NCBI RefSeq assembly: GCF_021432765.1
Contig: NZ_CP058908.1
Coordinates: forward strand, 3,682,001 to 3,746,000
DNA length: 64,000 bases
Source of the DNA: Pseudomonas phenolilytica
Lineage (GTDB): Bacteria > Pseudomonadota > Gammaproteobacteria > Pseudomonadales > Pseudomonadaceae
Reading direction: 5' to 3'
The position numbers and the translations under genes are program-made. Numbering within the stretch: the stretch's first letter is position 1; the number at the start of each line of letters is the position of its first letter. Below, piece by piece: positions 56,967 to 64,000 of the stretch. The notes below the pieces were generated by a model. The model searched no databases and was not told the DNA's origin. It saw only the letters and a list, made by a program, of their open reading frames with translations.

Positions 56967-57377
56967 TCAGGGCTTGCGCGCCTTGTGCAGCTTGCTCATC
57001 AGCTCGGCCTCGGATTGCGAGAGGCCGCAGGAATGCGTGAGGTCGTCCACGCTGGCGCCCATGCCAACCAGTTTGGCGGCCTGGCTGAACGAGAAATTGT
57101 TGGGATCGCGCTGCTCGAGCTGCACCAGCTTGTCCGGCAGCGGCGCCACCAGGCGGGCCAGCTCCTCGAGCCGATCGCCCATGCGCGCACTGCCTTCGGC
57201 GTAGACGTCCAGTTGCTGGACCAGATCCTTGATGCGTCGGTCGCGGACAGCGTCGCGCTTGGCCTGTTCTTCAGCCTGGCGCCGCTGCTGGCGCAGCAGC
57301 CACACGCAGAAGCCCAGTAGCCCCAGGCAACCGAGGGCCAGGGCGACGACCGACGCGACCAGCGACACGATCAGCAT
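56967..57377 (-). CDS. DUF2802 protein of the chemotaxis operon
   Basis: 136 aa. N-terminal membrane helix (LVASVVALALGCLGLLGFCV), coiled-coil (LLRQQRRQAEEQAKRDAVRD), and a C-terminal HTH-like segment (AAKLVGMGASVDDLTHSCGL). This is DUF2802, found downstream of cheW in pseudomonads. Function is unknown; it may tie the array to the membrane. It begins 3 bp after cheW. Confidence 0.85.
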   Translation of the reverse strand: MLIVSLVASVVALALGCLGLLGFCVWLLRQQRRQAEEQAKRDAVRDRRIKDLVQQLDVYAEGSARMGDRLEELARLVAPLPDKLVQLEQRDPNNFSFSQAAKLVGMGASVDDLTHSCGLSQSEAELMSKLHKARKP

Positions 57378-57380
57378 GGA

Positions 57381-57860
57381 TCAGATGCTCTCAAGTTCCG
57401 CCCATTCCTCTTCCGTCATCATCTTGTCCAGTTCAACCAGGATCAGCAGCTCACCGTTCTTGTTGCACACACCCTGAATGAACTTGGCCGATTCGTCGTT
57501 ACCCACGTTCGGCGCGGTCTCGATTTCCGACTGACGCAAATAAACCACCTCGGCGACGCTGTCGACCATGATGCCGATGACCTGACGGTCGGCCTCGATG
57601 ATCACGATGCGCGTGTTGTCGGAAACCGGCGCCGGTGCCAGACCGAAGCGCTGGCGCGTGTCGATCACCGTGACCACATTACCGCGCAGGTTGATGATGC
57701 CCAGCACGTAGCTCGGCGCACCAGGGACCGGCGCAATTTCGGTATAGCGCAACACTTCCTGCACCTGCATCACATTGATGCCGTAGGTCTCGTTGTCCAG
57801 ACGGAAGGTTACCCATTGCAGGACAGGATCATCGGAACCCTGCGCAGACGTCATCTTCAT
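57381..57860 (-). CDS. cheW: Chemotaxis coupling protein CheW
   Basis: 159 aa, two five-stranded SH3-like subdomains: WVTFRLDNETYGINVMQVQE, APSYVLGIINLRGNVVTVID and a C-terminus with CNKNGELLILVELDKMM. CheW links receptors to CheA P5. Start at ATG 57860 after AAAGGGTGGG. Fourth from last of the che operon. Confidence 0.95.
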   Translation of the reverse strand: MKMTSAQGSDDPVLQWVTFRLDNETYGINVMQVQEVLRYTEIAPVPGAPSYVLGIINLRGNVVTVIDTRQRFGLAPAPVSDNTRIVIIEADRQVIGIMVDSVAEVVYLRQSEIETAPNVGNDESAKFIQGVCNKNGELLILVELDKMMTEEEWAELESI

Positions 57861-57945
57861 AGTCCCACCCTTTTTCAGATACCGCCGCAGCGGTCGATTT
57901 GTCGGTTGCACCGGAGCCGACGGATGCGTCCGGCGCGTATCAATC

Positions 57946-58743
57946 TCAATGTTTCCTTGTCGATGCCGGGTGCAGCTGCCTGACCGCGCCACTGGCGATC
58001 AGCTCGGCGAGCGCGGTGACATCCACCAGCGCGCACATGTGTTCGATCACCGTACCGGCCAGCCACGGCCGCTGATTGCGCTGCGTACGCCATTTCACTT
58101 CGCGCGGGTCCAGACGGATCGAGCGGCTGACCTGATGCACCGCCAACCCCCATTCGTAACCTTGCACGGAAATCACGTACTGCAGGCCCTCGCGGAAGTC
58201 ATCGCGATAGCGGTCGGGCATGACCCAGCGTGCGGTATCCAGCACCTTCAGATTGCCGGCGTGGCTCGGCAATATGCCGAGAAACCAGTCCGGCTGGCCG
58301 AACAGTGGCGTCAGTTCCTGCCCCGTCAGCGGGTAGATCGAACCGAGGCAGACCAACGGCACGGCCAGGGTCAGCCCGGCGACATCGAACAGCAGACACT
58401 CGAACGGCTGCTCCCCCCACTGGGGCGGCTGGTGCGGGTCGAGCGCCGGCGGTTCAGCCGCCGATGCCGCCGCCACGCTCAGCTCCACGACCGGCTCGAC
58501 TACGGCAGCCGGCACGGCAATCTCGGCGACCACCGTGGTCGCCGGCGGGCTTTCCGCCGGCAACTCGCTAACGGTCTCGACCTGGCGCAGGTTATCGCGC
58601 TGCTGCTCCTCCAGCACGGCGGCCTGGAACTCGTCCAGGCTGACCGACTCCGCCAGCTCGACCGTCGCGTCCTGCAGCAGCGCATCGAGATACGACTGCA
58701 GCGCGAGCTGGGAGCGAGTTTCGGTGAGAACGGCGCGGCTCAT
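57946..58743 (-). CDS. parP: CheW-like array-positioning protein ParP
   Basis: About 265 aa. An N-terminal SQLALQSYLDALLQDATVEL and an Ala/Pro-rich linker precede a C-terminal CheW-like domain (ECLLFDVAGLTLAVPLVCLG; GLAVHQVSRSIRLDPREVKW). ParP binds ParC and the CheA/receptor array to keep arrays at the cell pole. ATG 58743 is used (MSRAVLTETRSQ); a GTG 25 codons earlier (58818) extends the frame with unconserved residues. Neighbours parC and cheW support the role. Confidence 0.85.
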   Translation of the reverse strand: MSRAVLTETRSQLALQSYLDALLQDATVELAESVSLDEFQAAVLEEQQRDNLRQVETVSELPAESPPATTVVAEIAVPAAVVEPVVELSVAAASAAEPPALDPHQPPQWGEQPFECLLFDVAGLTLAVPLVCLGSIYPLTGQELTPLFGQPDWFLGILPSHAGNLKVLDTARWVMPDRYRDDFREGLQYVISVQGYEWGLAVHQVSRSIRLDPREVKWRTQRNQRPWLAGTVIEHMCALVDVTALAELIASGAVRQLHPASTRKH

Positions 58744-58830
58744 GGGACCCACTTCTGTTGAAAATTCAGACAGGCTATCGGCCAGTGCCAAGGCGAACTT
58801 GAGCCGGTCATCCGACACTTCGTCAGCATG

Positions 58831-59619
58831 TCAGGCTGCCTCGGGCGAGGTCTGCAGTGACAGCAGATGCTTGAGCAGCGCGCGGTACGCCAGCACCGCC
58901 CGGCTGCCCGAGTCGAACTGCGACGGCGTGAGCCCCGCCCGGCTGGCGTCGCGCAGGCGCGTATCGATCGGGATGAACGCTGGCCACAGGCTGTCCGGGT
59001 AACCGGCACGCAACACCTTGAGGGTATTCATCGACGCCTGCGTCCGGCGGTCGAACAGGGTCGGCACGATGACATAAGGCAGCGGCTGTTTGCGCGAACG
59101 ATTGATCATCGCCAGCGTGCCGACCATCCGCTCCAGCCCCTTCATCGCGAGGAATTCGGTCTGTACCGGAATCACCAGCTGTTGGCTGGCCGCCAGCGCA
59201 TTGACCATCAATACGCCGAGCAGCGGCGGGCTGTCGATGATGGCGTAATCGAAGTCCTGCCACAGCTGCGACAGACTCTTGGCGATGACCAGGCCCAGAC
59301 CGTTCTGCCCGGGCGACTGGCGCTCCAGCGTGGCGAGCACGGTACTGGACGGCAACAGCGAGATACGCTCATGACTGGTCGACAGCAGCAACTGCCACGG
59401 CAAGCCCTCGGGTACGCTGCCGTTGTGCTGAAACAGATCGAAGACGCTGTGCTCGAGGTTATCCGGGTCATGGCCGAAATAGCTGGTCATCGACCCATGA
59501 GGGTCGAGATCGAGCACCACCACCCGCTTGCCCGCATCGGCGAGCAAGCCTGCCAGCGCGATCGACGTGGTGGTCTTGCCCACCCCGCCCTTTTGATTGG
59601 CTACTGCCCAGACTCTCAT
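58831..59619 (-). CDS. parC: ParA-like ATPase ParC of the chemotaxis operon
   Basis: 262 aa. Deviant Walker A VANQKGGVGKTTTSIALAGL (two lysines of the ParA/MinD family), VVVLDLDPHGSMTSYFG and Walker B DYAIIDSPPLLGV. In Vibrio and pseudomonads the chemotaxis ParC recruits arrays to the pole with ParP. It starts at ATG 59619 and is followed by parP. Confidence 0.92.
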   Translation of the reverse strand: MRVWAVANQKGGVGKTTTSIALAGLLADAGKRVVVLDLDPHGSMTSYFGHDPDNLEHSVFDLFQHNGSVPEGLPWQLLLSTSHERISLLPSSTVLATLERQSPGQNGLGLVIAKSLSQLWQDFDYAIIDSPPLLGVLMVNALAASQQLVIPVQTEFLAMKGLERMVGTLAMINRSRKQPLPYVIVPTLFDRRTQASMNTLKVLRAGYPDSLWPAFIPIDTRLRDASRAGLTPSQFDSGSRAVLAYRALLKHLLSLQTSPEAA

Positions 59620-59695
59620 TGCGCACATTCCATCCGAATCCGAGCGGGCCGGCGACTGCCAGGCCCCGCGACGACGGTGATTTGACGAAGGCGCC

Positions 59696-60544
59696 CTAGT
59701 GCGCCGAATTGCCGCTGACCGGTGCAGTTTGTGTGCCAGCTCGCTGCAACGCCGCGTCCGCCCGCGCGTTGCTGCTACCGGTGCCGGTAACGCTGCGGCG
59801 CACGTCGAGATTGCGCGACACCACCAGCACCACACGCCGATTGCGCGCGCGTCCCTCGGGGGTCGCATTGTCCGCCACCGGCTGGAACTCGCCGTAGCCC
59901 ACCGCCGCCATGCGTGCCGGATCGACACCATCGGCAGCCAGCATGCGCACCACGCTGCCGGCGCGCGCTGCGGAAAGCTCCCAGTTGGTCGGAAACTTGG
60001 CGGTGCTGATCGGCAGGTTGTCGGTGAACCCTTCGACATGGATCGGGTTGTCGAACGGCGCGAGAATCGCCGCCACCCGGGCGATCAGATCGAAGGCCAG
60101 ATCGTTGGGAATGGCATCGCCGCTGGGAAACAGCAGGCTGGAATTGAGCTCGATCTCGATCCACAGCTCGTTGCCGCGCACCGTCAGCTGGCCATCGGCA
60201 ATCAGCTCGCCGAAGGTCTCGCGCATGCTCTGCGCAATGCTTTGCAGCGGATCGGAAACGCTCTGCTCCAGCAGCGACTGCCCGGTCGGCTGATCGACCT
60301 CCGACAGCGCCGGGCTGGTGGTGCGTGGCCGCTCCTCACCGATAGGGATCGGCTTGACCGCGCGATCGACCTGGTTGAACACGCCGACCAATGAATCGGA
60401 GAGGATCTTGTACTTGCCCTCGTTCACCGACGAGATCGAGTACATCACCACGAAGAAGGCGAACAGCAGGGTAATGAAGTCCGCGTAGGACACCATCCAG
60501 CGCTCGTGATTCTCATGCTCTTCGGCGTGTCTGCGTCGTGCCAT
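59696..60544 (-). CDS. motD: Flagellar stator protein MotD
   Basis: 282 aa MotB-type protein. Membrane helix with the ion-binding aspartate (MVSYADFITLLFAFFVVMYS), plug region, linker and OmpA domain (HVEGFTDNLPISTAKFPTNW, then ELSAARAGSVVRML). With MotC it forms the second stator of Pseudomonas flagella, important for swarming at high viscosity. It starts 10 bp after motC. Confidence 0.95.
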   Translation of the reverse strand: MARRRHAEEHENHERWMVSYADFITLLFAFFVVMYSISSVNEGKYKILSDSLVGVFNQVDRAVKPIPIGEERPRTTSPALSEVDQPTGQSLLEQSVSDPLQSIAQSMRETFGELIADGQLTVRGNELWIEIELNSSLLFPSGDAIPNDLAFDLIARVAAILAPFDNPIHVEGFTDNLPISTAKFPTNWELSAARAGSVVRMLAADGVDPARMAAVGYGEFQPVADNATPEGRARNRRVVLVVSRNLDVRRSVTGTGSSNARADAALQRAGTQTAPVSGNSAH

Positions 60545-60554
60545 CGCGGCGGCC

Positions 60555-61295
60555 TCAGTCGATGAAGCCCTGCAGCTTCATTTCGATGGAACGCGGATTC
60601 TCACCCTCGGCGATCGACAGCACGCCTTCGAGCAGCATCTCGCGATAGGCCGTCTGCCGCTGCACCACGCTCTTGAGCTTGTTGCCGATCGGCAGCACCA
60701 GCAGGTTGGCCACGCCGACGCCGTAGATGGTCGCGACGAACGCCACGGCGATGCCGTTGCCCAGCTGGCTGGGGTCGGCGAGGTTGCCCATCACATGAAT
60801 CAGGCCCATCACCGCGCCGATGATGCCAACGGTCGGCGCGTAGCCGCCCATGCTCTCGTAGACCTTGGCCGCGCGCAGGTCACGGCTCTCCTGGGTGTAC
60901 AGGTCGACCTCGAGGATGCTGCGAATGACTTCCGGCTCGGCGCCATCGACCAGCAGTTGCAGGCCCTTGCGCGCATAGGGATCGGGCTCGGTTTCAGCCG
61001 CCGGCTCCAGGCCCAGCAGGCCCTCCTTGCGCGCGGTGTTGCTCCAGCCGGTGACCAGTTGAATGCCGCCGTTCATATCGATGCGCGGCGGGAAGAAGAT
61101 CCAGCGCGCGATGGACACCGCACGCATGAACACCGCGATTGGCGTCTGCAGCAGCACCGCGCCCAGGGTGCCGCCCAGCACGATGAGAGCGGCCGGCCCG
61201 TTGAGCAACGAGGAAATGTGCCCGCCTTCGAGGAAATTGCCGCCGACGATGGCGACAAAGGCCAGCACCAGCCCGATCAGGCTGAGAACATCCAT
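60555..61295 (-). CDS. motC: Flagellar stator protein MotC
   Basis: 246 aa MotA-type protein with four membrane segments: MDVLSLIGLVLAFVAIVGGN, PAALIVLGGTLGAVLLQTPI, then GGYAPTVGIIGAVMGLIHVM and NGIAVAFVATIYGVGVANLL. The cytoplasmic loop with charged residues lies between the second and third. The start directly abuts the cheB stop. Confidence 0.95.
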   Translation of the reverse strand: MDVLSLIGLVLAFVAIVGGNFLEGGHISSLLNGPAALIVLGGTLGAVLLQTPIAVFMRAVSIARWIFFPPRIDMNGGIQLVTGWSNTARKEGLLGLEPAAETEPDPYARKGLQLLVDGAEPEVIRSILEVDLYTQESRDLRAAKVYESMGGYAPTVGIIGAVMGLIHVMGNLADPSQLGNGIAVAFVATIYGVGVANLLVLPIGNKLKSVVQRQTAYREMLLEGVLSIAEGENPRSIEMKLQGFID

Positions 61296-62393
61296 CTAGA
61301 TGCACGCCTCGGTGAGATGGCGACCGATATCGTCCAGGCTGTAGACGGCGTCGCTGAGATTCGCCTTAACCACCGCCATCGGCATGCCATAGATCACGCA
61401 GCTGGCCTCGTCCTGCGCCCACACCTGACTGCCGCTCTGCTTGAGCAGGCGCGCACCCTCGCGGCCATCGGCGCCCATGCCGGTGAGCACCACCGCCAGC
61501 ACCTTGTCGTGAAAAGACTTGGCCGCCGAGCCGAAGGTGATGTCCACGCACGGCTTGTAGTTCAGTCGTTCATCGCCGGGCAGGATGCGCACCGCCCCGC
61601 GTCCGTCGATCATCATCTGCTTGCCGCCCGGCGCCAGCAGCGCAAGCCCGGGGCGCAGCAAATCGCCGTCCTCGGCTTCTTTGACGCGAATCTTGCAGAG
61701 CTTGTCGAGGCGCTCGGCGAAGGCCTTGGTGAACGCCGCCGGCATGTGCTGGATCAGCACGATCGGCGCCGGGAAACTGGCTGGCAACTGGGTCAGCACC
61801 CGCTGCAGCGCCACCGGGCCGCCGGTCGAGGTGCCGATGGCGACCAGCTTGTAGGCCTTGCGTTTGGGTGCCGCGGCGACGGGCGCCGGAGAGGTGCTGG
61901 CGCGCGGTGACACGGCCCCGGTCGTCAGCGGCGTGCTGCGGGCGACCGGGGTCGGTGCGGGCGCTGCCGTACCGCTCCAGCTGCCGTAGCGCCGGTTACT
62001 GCGCGAGACGGTATGGATCTTCTCGCACAGCAGTTGCTTGACCTTCTCCGGGTTACGCGAGACATCCTCGAAGTTCTTCGGCAGATAGTCCACCGCGCCG
62101 GCGTCGAGCGCATCGAGCGTGACCCGGGCGCCTTCGTGAGTCAGCGACGAGAACATCAGCACCGGCGTGGGACAGCGCTGCATGATCTGCCGCACGGCGG
62201 TAATGCCGTCCATCATGGGCATTTCATAGTCCATGGTGACAACATCCGGCTTGAGCGCCAGTACCTGATCGATGGCCTCGCGACCGTTGGTGGCGGTGCC
62301 GACCACCTGGATACCGGGATCCGAGGCGAGGATCTCCGAGACACGCCGGCGGAAGAACCCCGAATCGTCGACCACCAGGACCTTGACTGCCAT
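61296..62393 (-). CDS. cheB: Chemotaxis protein-glutamate methylesterase CheB
   Basis: 365 aa. Receiver domain (VKVLVVDDSGFFRRRVSEIL) with phospho-acceptor Asp55 (VVTMDYEMPMMDG); a long Ala/Pro/Thr linker (about 145-180); C-terminal esterase with the serine in VAIGTSTGGPVALQRVL, the histidine in VLIQHMPAAFTKAF and the aspartate in LTGMGADGREG. It removes methyl groups from receptors for adaptation. It lies downstream of cheA. Confidence 0.96.
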   Translation of the reverse strand: MAVKVLVVDDSGFFRRRVSEILASDPGIQVVGTATNGREAIDQVLALKPDVVTMDYEMPMMDGITAVRQIMQRCPTPVLMFSSLTHEGARVTLDALDAGAVDYLPKNFEDVSRNPEKVKQLLCEKIHTVSRSNRRYGSWSGTAAPAPTPVARSTPLTTGAVSPRASTSPAPVAAAPKRKAYKLVAIGTSTGGPVALQRVLTQLPASFPAPIVLIQHMPAAFTKAFAERLDKLCKIRVKEAEDGDLLRPGLALLAPGGKQMMIDGRGAVRILPGDERLNYKPCVDITFGSAAKSFHDKVLAVVLTGMGADGREGARLLKQSGSQVWAQDEASCVIYGMPMAVVKANLSDAVYSLDDIGRHLTEACI

Positions 62394-62439
62394 AAAACAC
62401 TCCTAGCGGCAGTGGCCCGTCACGACCCCTGCCGGTCTG

Positions 62440-64000
62440 TCACACCCGACGCGCGTAGCGCTTGAGCATGCTGGGAACATCGAGGATCAGGGCGATGCGG
62501 CCATCGCCGGTAATGGTCGCGCCGGACATGCCGGGCGTACCCTGCAGCATCTTGCCGAGCGGCTTGATCACCACCTCTTCCTGACCCACCAGCTGGTCGA
62601 CGACGAAGCCGATGCTCTGGTTGCCGACGCTGAGAATGACCACGTGCCCCTCACGCTGCTCGTCATGCTCGGCGCCCTGCACCAGCCAGCGCTTGAGATA
62701 GAACAGCGGCAGTGCCTTGTCGCGGACGATGACCACCTCCTGGCCATCCACCACATTGGTGCGCGACAGGTCGAGGTGGAAGATCTCGTTGACGTTGACC
62801 AGCGGGAAAGCGAATGCCTGGTTGCCGAGCATGACCATCAGCGTCGGCATGATCGCCAGGGTCAGCGGCACCTTGATCACCACCCGCGAGCCCTGGCCCT
62901 TGGTGGAGAACACGTTGACCGTGCCGTTGAGCTGGGAAATCTTGGTCTTGACCACGTCCATGCCGACGCCACGGCCGGACACGTCGGAAATCTCGGTCTT
63001 GGTCGAGAAACCGGGCGCGAAGATCAGGTTGTAGCACTCCAGATCACTCAGGCGCTCGGCGGCATCCTTGTCCAGCATGCCCTTCTCCACCGCCTTGGCA
63101 CGCAGGATGTTCGCGTCCATCCCTTTGCCGTCGTCGGTGATCATCAGCAGGATGTGGTCGCCCTCCTGCTCCGCGGACAGCACCACGCGTCCGACGCGCG
63201 GTTTGCCGGCGGCCTCGCGGTCCTCCGGCGACTCGATGCCGTGGTCGACGGCATTGCGCACCAGGTGCACCAGCGGATCGGCCAGCGCCTCGACGAGGTT
63301 CTTGTCTAGATCGGTCTCTTCGCCCACCAGCTCCAGGTTGATCTCTTTCTTCAGGTTACGCGCCAGATCGCGAACCAGCCGCGGGAAGCGGCCGAAGACT
63401 TTCTTGATCGGCTGCATGCGCGTCTTCATCACCGCGCTCTGCAGATCGGCGGTGACCACGTCGAGGTTGGACACGGCCTTGGACATGGCCTCGTCGCCGC
63501 TGTTGGCACCCAGGCGCACCAGACGGTTACGCACCAGCACCAGCTCGCCGACCATATTCATGATCTCGTCGAGCCGGGCGGTATCGACCCGTACGGTGGT
63601 TTCCGCGTCGCTGGCCGGCTTCTCGGCCGGAGCCGCTGCGCGCGGCGCCGCCTCTGCCTTGCTCGGCGCGGCAGCGGGCTGGCGCGGCGCGCTCTTGGCC
63701 ACTGCTGCGGGCTGAGCCGCTGCCGCTACTGCAGCGACCGGCGCCACGCTCTCGGGCTCGAACTTGCCCTTGCCGTGCAACTGATCGAGCAGCGCTTCGA
63801 ATTCGTCGTCGGTGATATTGTCGCCGGCCGCCGGGGCGCGGGTCTCGGCTACCGCGGGTGCTGACGCAGGCGTGGCGGCAGGCTCGTTGAACTGCCCTTT
63901 GCCGTGCAGTTGGTCGAGCAGCGCCTCGAATTCTTCGTCGGTGATCTCGTCGCCCGCGGCCACTACCGGCTCTGCTGGCGTCTCCGCTTCGGCAGGTGCG
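62440..64000 (-). CDS. cheA: Chemotaxis histidine kinase CheA, 5' part outside the window
   Basis: 520 C-terminal residues are visible; the frame has no stop to the window edge. Present: two copies of a TDxEFEALLDQLHGKGxF segment separated by Ala/Pro linker, the P3 dimerisation helix (VRVDTARLDEIMNMVGELVL), P4 ATPase (HLVRNAVDHGIESPEDREAA; GRGVGMDVVKTKI) and the P5 CheW-like regulatory domain ending LDVPSMLKRYARRV. The P1 phosphotransfer domain with its histidine must lie beyond 64000. It phosphorylates CheY and CheB. A GTG at 63963 is internal, not the start. Confidence 0.95.
   Translation of the reverse strand, partial: APAEAETPAEPVVAAGDEITDEEFEALLDQLHGKGQFNEPAATPASAPAVAETRAPAAGDNITDDEFEALLDQLHGKGKFEPESVAPVAAVAAAAQPAAVAKSAPRQPAAAPSKAEAAPRAAAPAEKPASDAETTVRVDTARLDEIMNMVGELVLVRNRLVRLGANSGDEAMSKAVSNLDVVTADLQSAVMKTRMQPIKKVFGRFPRLVRDLARNLKKEINLELVGEETDLDKNLVEALADPLVHLVRNAVDHGIESPEDREAAGKPRVGRVVLSAEQEGDHILLMITDDGKGMDANILRAKAVEKGMLDKDAAERLSDLECYNLIFAPGFSTKTEISDVSGRGVGMDVVKTKISQLNGTVNVFSTKGQGSRVVIKVPLTLAIMPTLMVMLGNQAFAFPLVNVNEIFHLDLSRTNVVDGQEVVIVRDKALPLFYLKRWLVQGAEHDEQREGHVVILSVGNQSIGFVVDQLVGQEEVVIKPLGKMLQGTPGMSGATITGDGRIALILDVPSMLKRYARRV

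Noticed and set aside
59699..60394. 231-aa plus-strand frame
   Set aside because: Antisense to motD, which has clear MotB-type motifs.

Overview
The window is a GC-rich gammaproteobacterial chromosome, most likely Pseudomonas in the broad sense (P. stutzeri-like). The evidence is gene order: deaD, class II DAHP synthase, efp and earP; fleQ-fleS-fleR; ccmABCDEFGHI; fliK/flhB-like; and cheA-cheB-motC-motD-parC-parP-cheW. The EF-P carries arginine at position 32, next to an EarP rhamnosyltransferase gene. No rRNA operon or CRISPR array is present. There are two tRNA genes (Gly-GCC, Glu-TTC) and a 4.5S (SRP) RNA gene.

Layout. 0-10.4 kb is core: xseA, deaD, a chemoreceptor, a spermidine-synthase-like protein, DAHP synthase, efp and earP. 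10.4-23.25 kb is a compact integrative element of about 12.7 kb, inserted in the 4.5S RNA gene ffs and flanked by perfect 102-bp direct repeats that each carry most of ffs. It holds a tyrosine integrase at the right end, GGATCAC arm-like repeats at both ends, a serine recombinase, a complete type I restriction-modification system (hsdM-hsdS-hsdR), phage-type regulators (AntA/AntB-like, Rha-like truncated, MarR-like), several very small genes and about 1 kb of non-coding DNA with dyads. No virion, replication or conjugation genes are seen. The right ffs copy has the native promoter and an intact closing stem; the left copy has a different 5' strand and is probably the displaced remnant.

23.3-34.3 kb: renalase, a MotA/MotB-like stator pair additional to motCD, a ZIP transporter, a MacAB-like exporter, and a sulfur/persulfide block (persulfide dioxygenase-like MBL protein, rhodanese, DUF2141, DUF2892, PmpA/PmpB-like YeeE/YedE proteins, a BigR-like ArsR repressor with two cysteines, and a divergent CsoR-family regulator). 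34.4-42 kb: two tRNAs and housekeeping genes (GST, DUF815 ATPase, msrB, alaA, htpX, DUF2959 lipoprotein, tpm).

42-64 kb is motility and cytochrome c maturation. fliT-fleQ-fleS-fleR supply the flagellar regulatory cascade, with a sigma-54-type promoter before fleS. A lipoprotein gene, then ccmI to ccmA as a tightly overlapping operon, follow. fliK and an flhB-like gene run the other way. The last block is the chemotaxis operon, which exits the window inside cheA. It links receptor arrays (CheA/CheW), polar placement (ParC/ParP), adaptation (CheB) and the MotCD stator.
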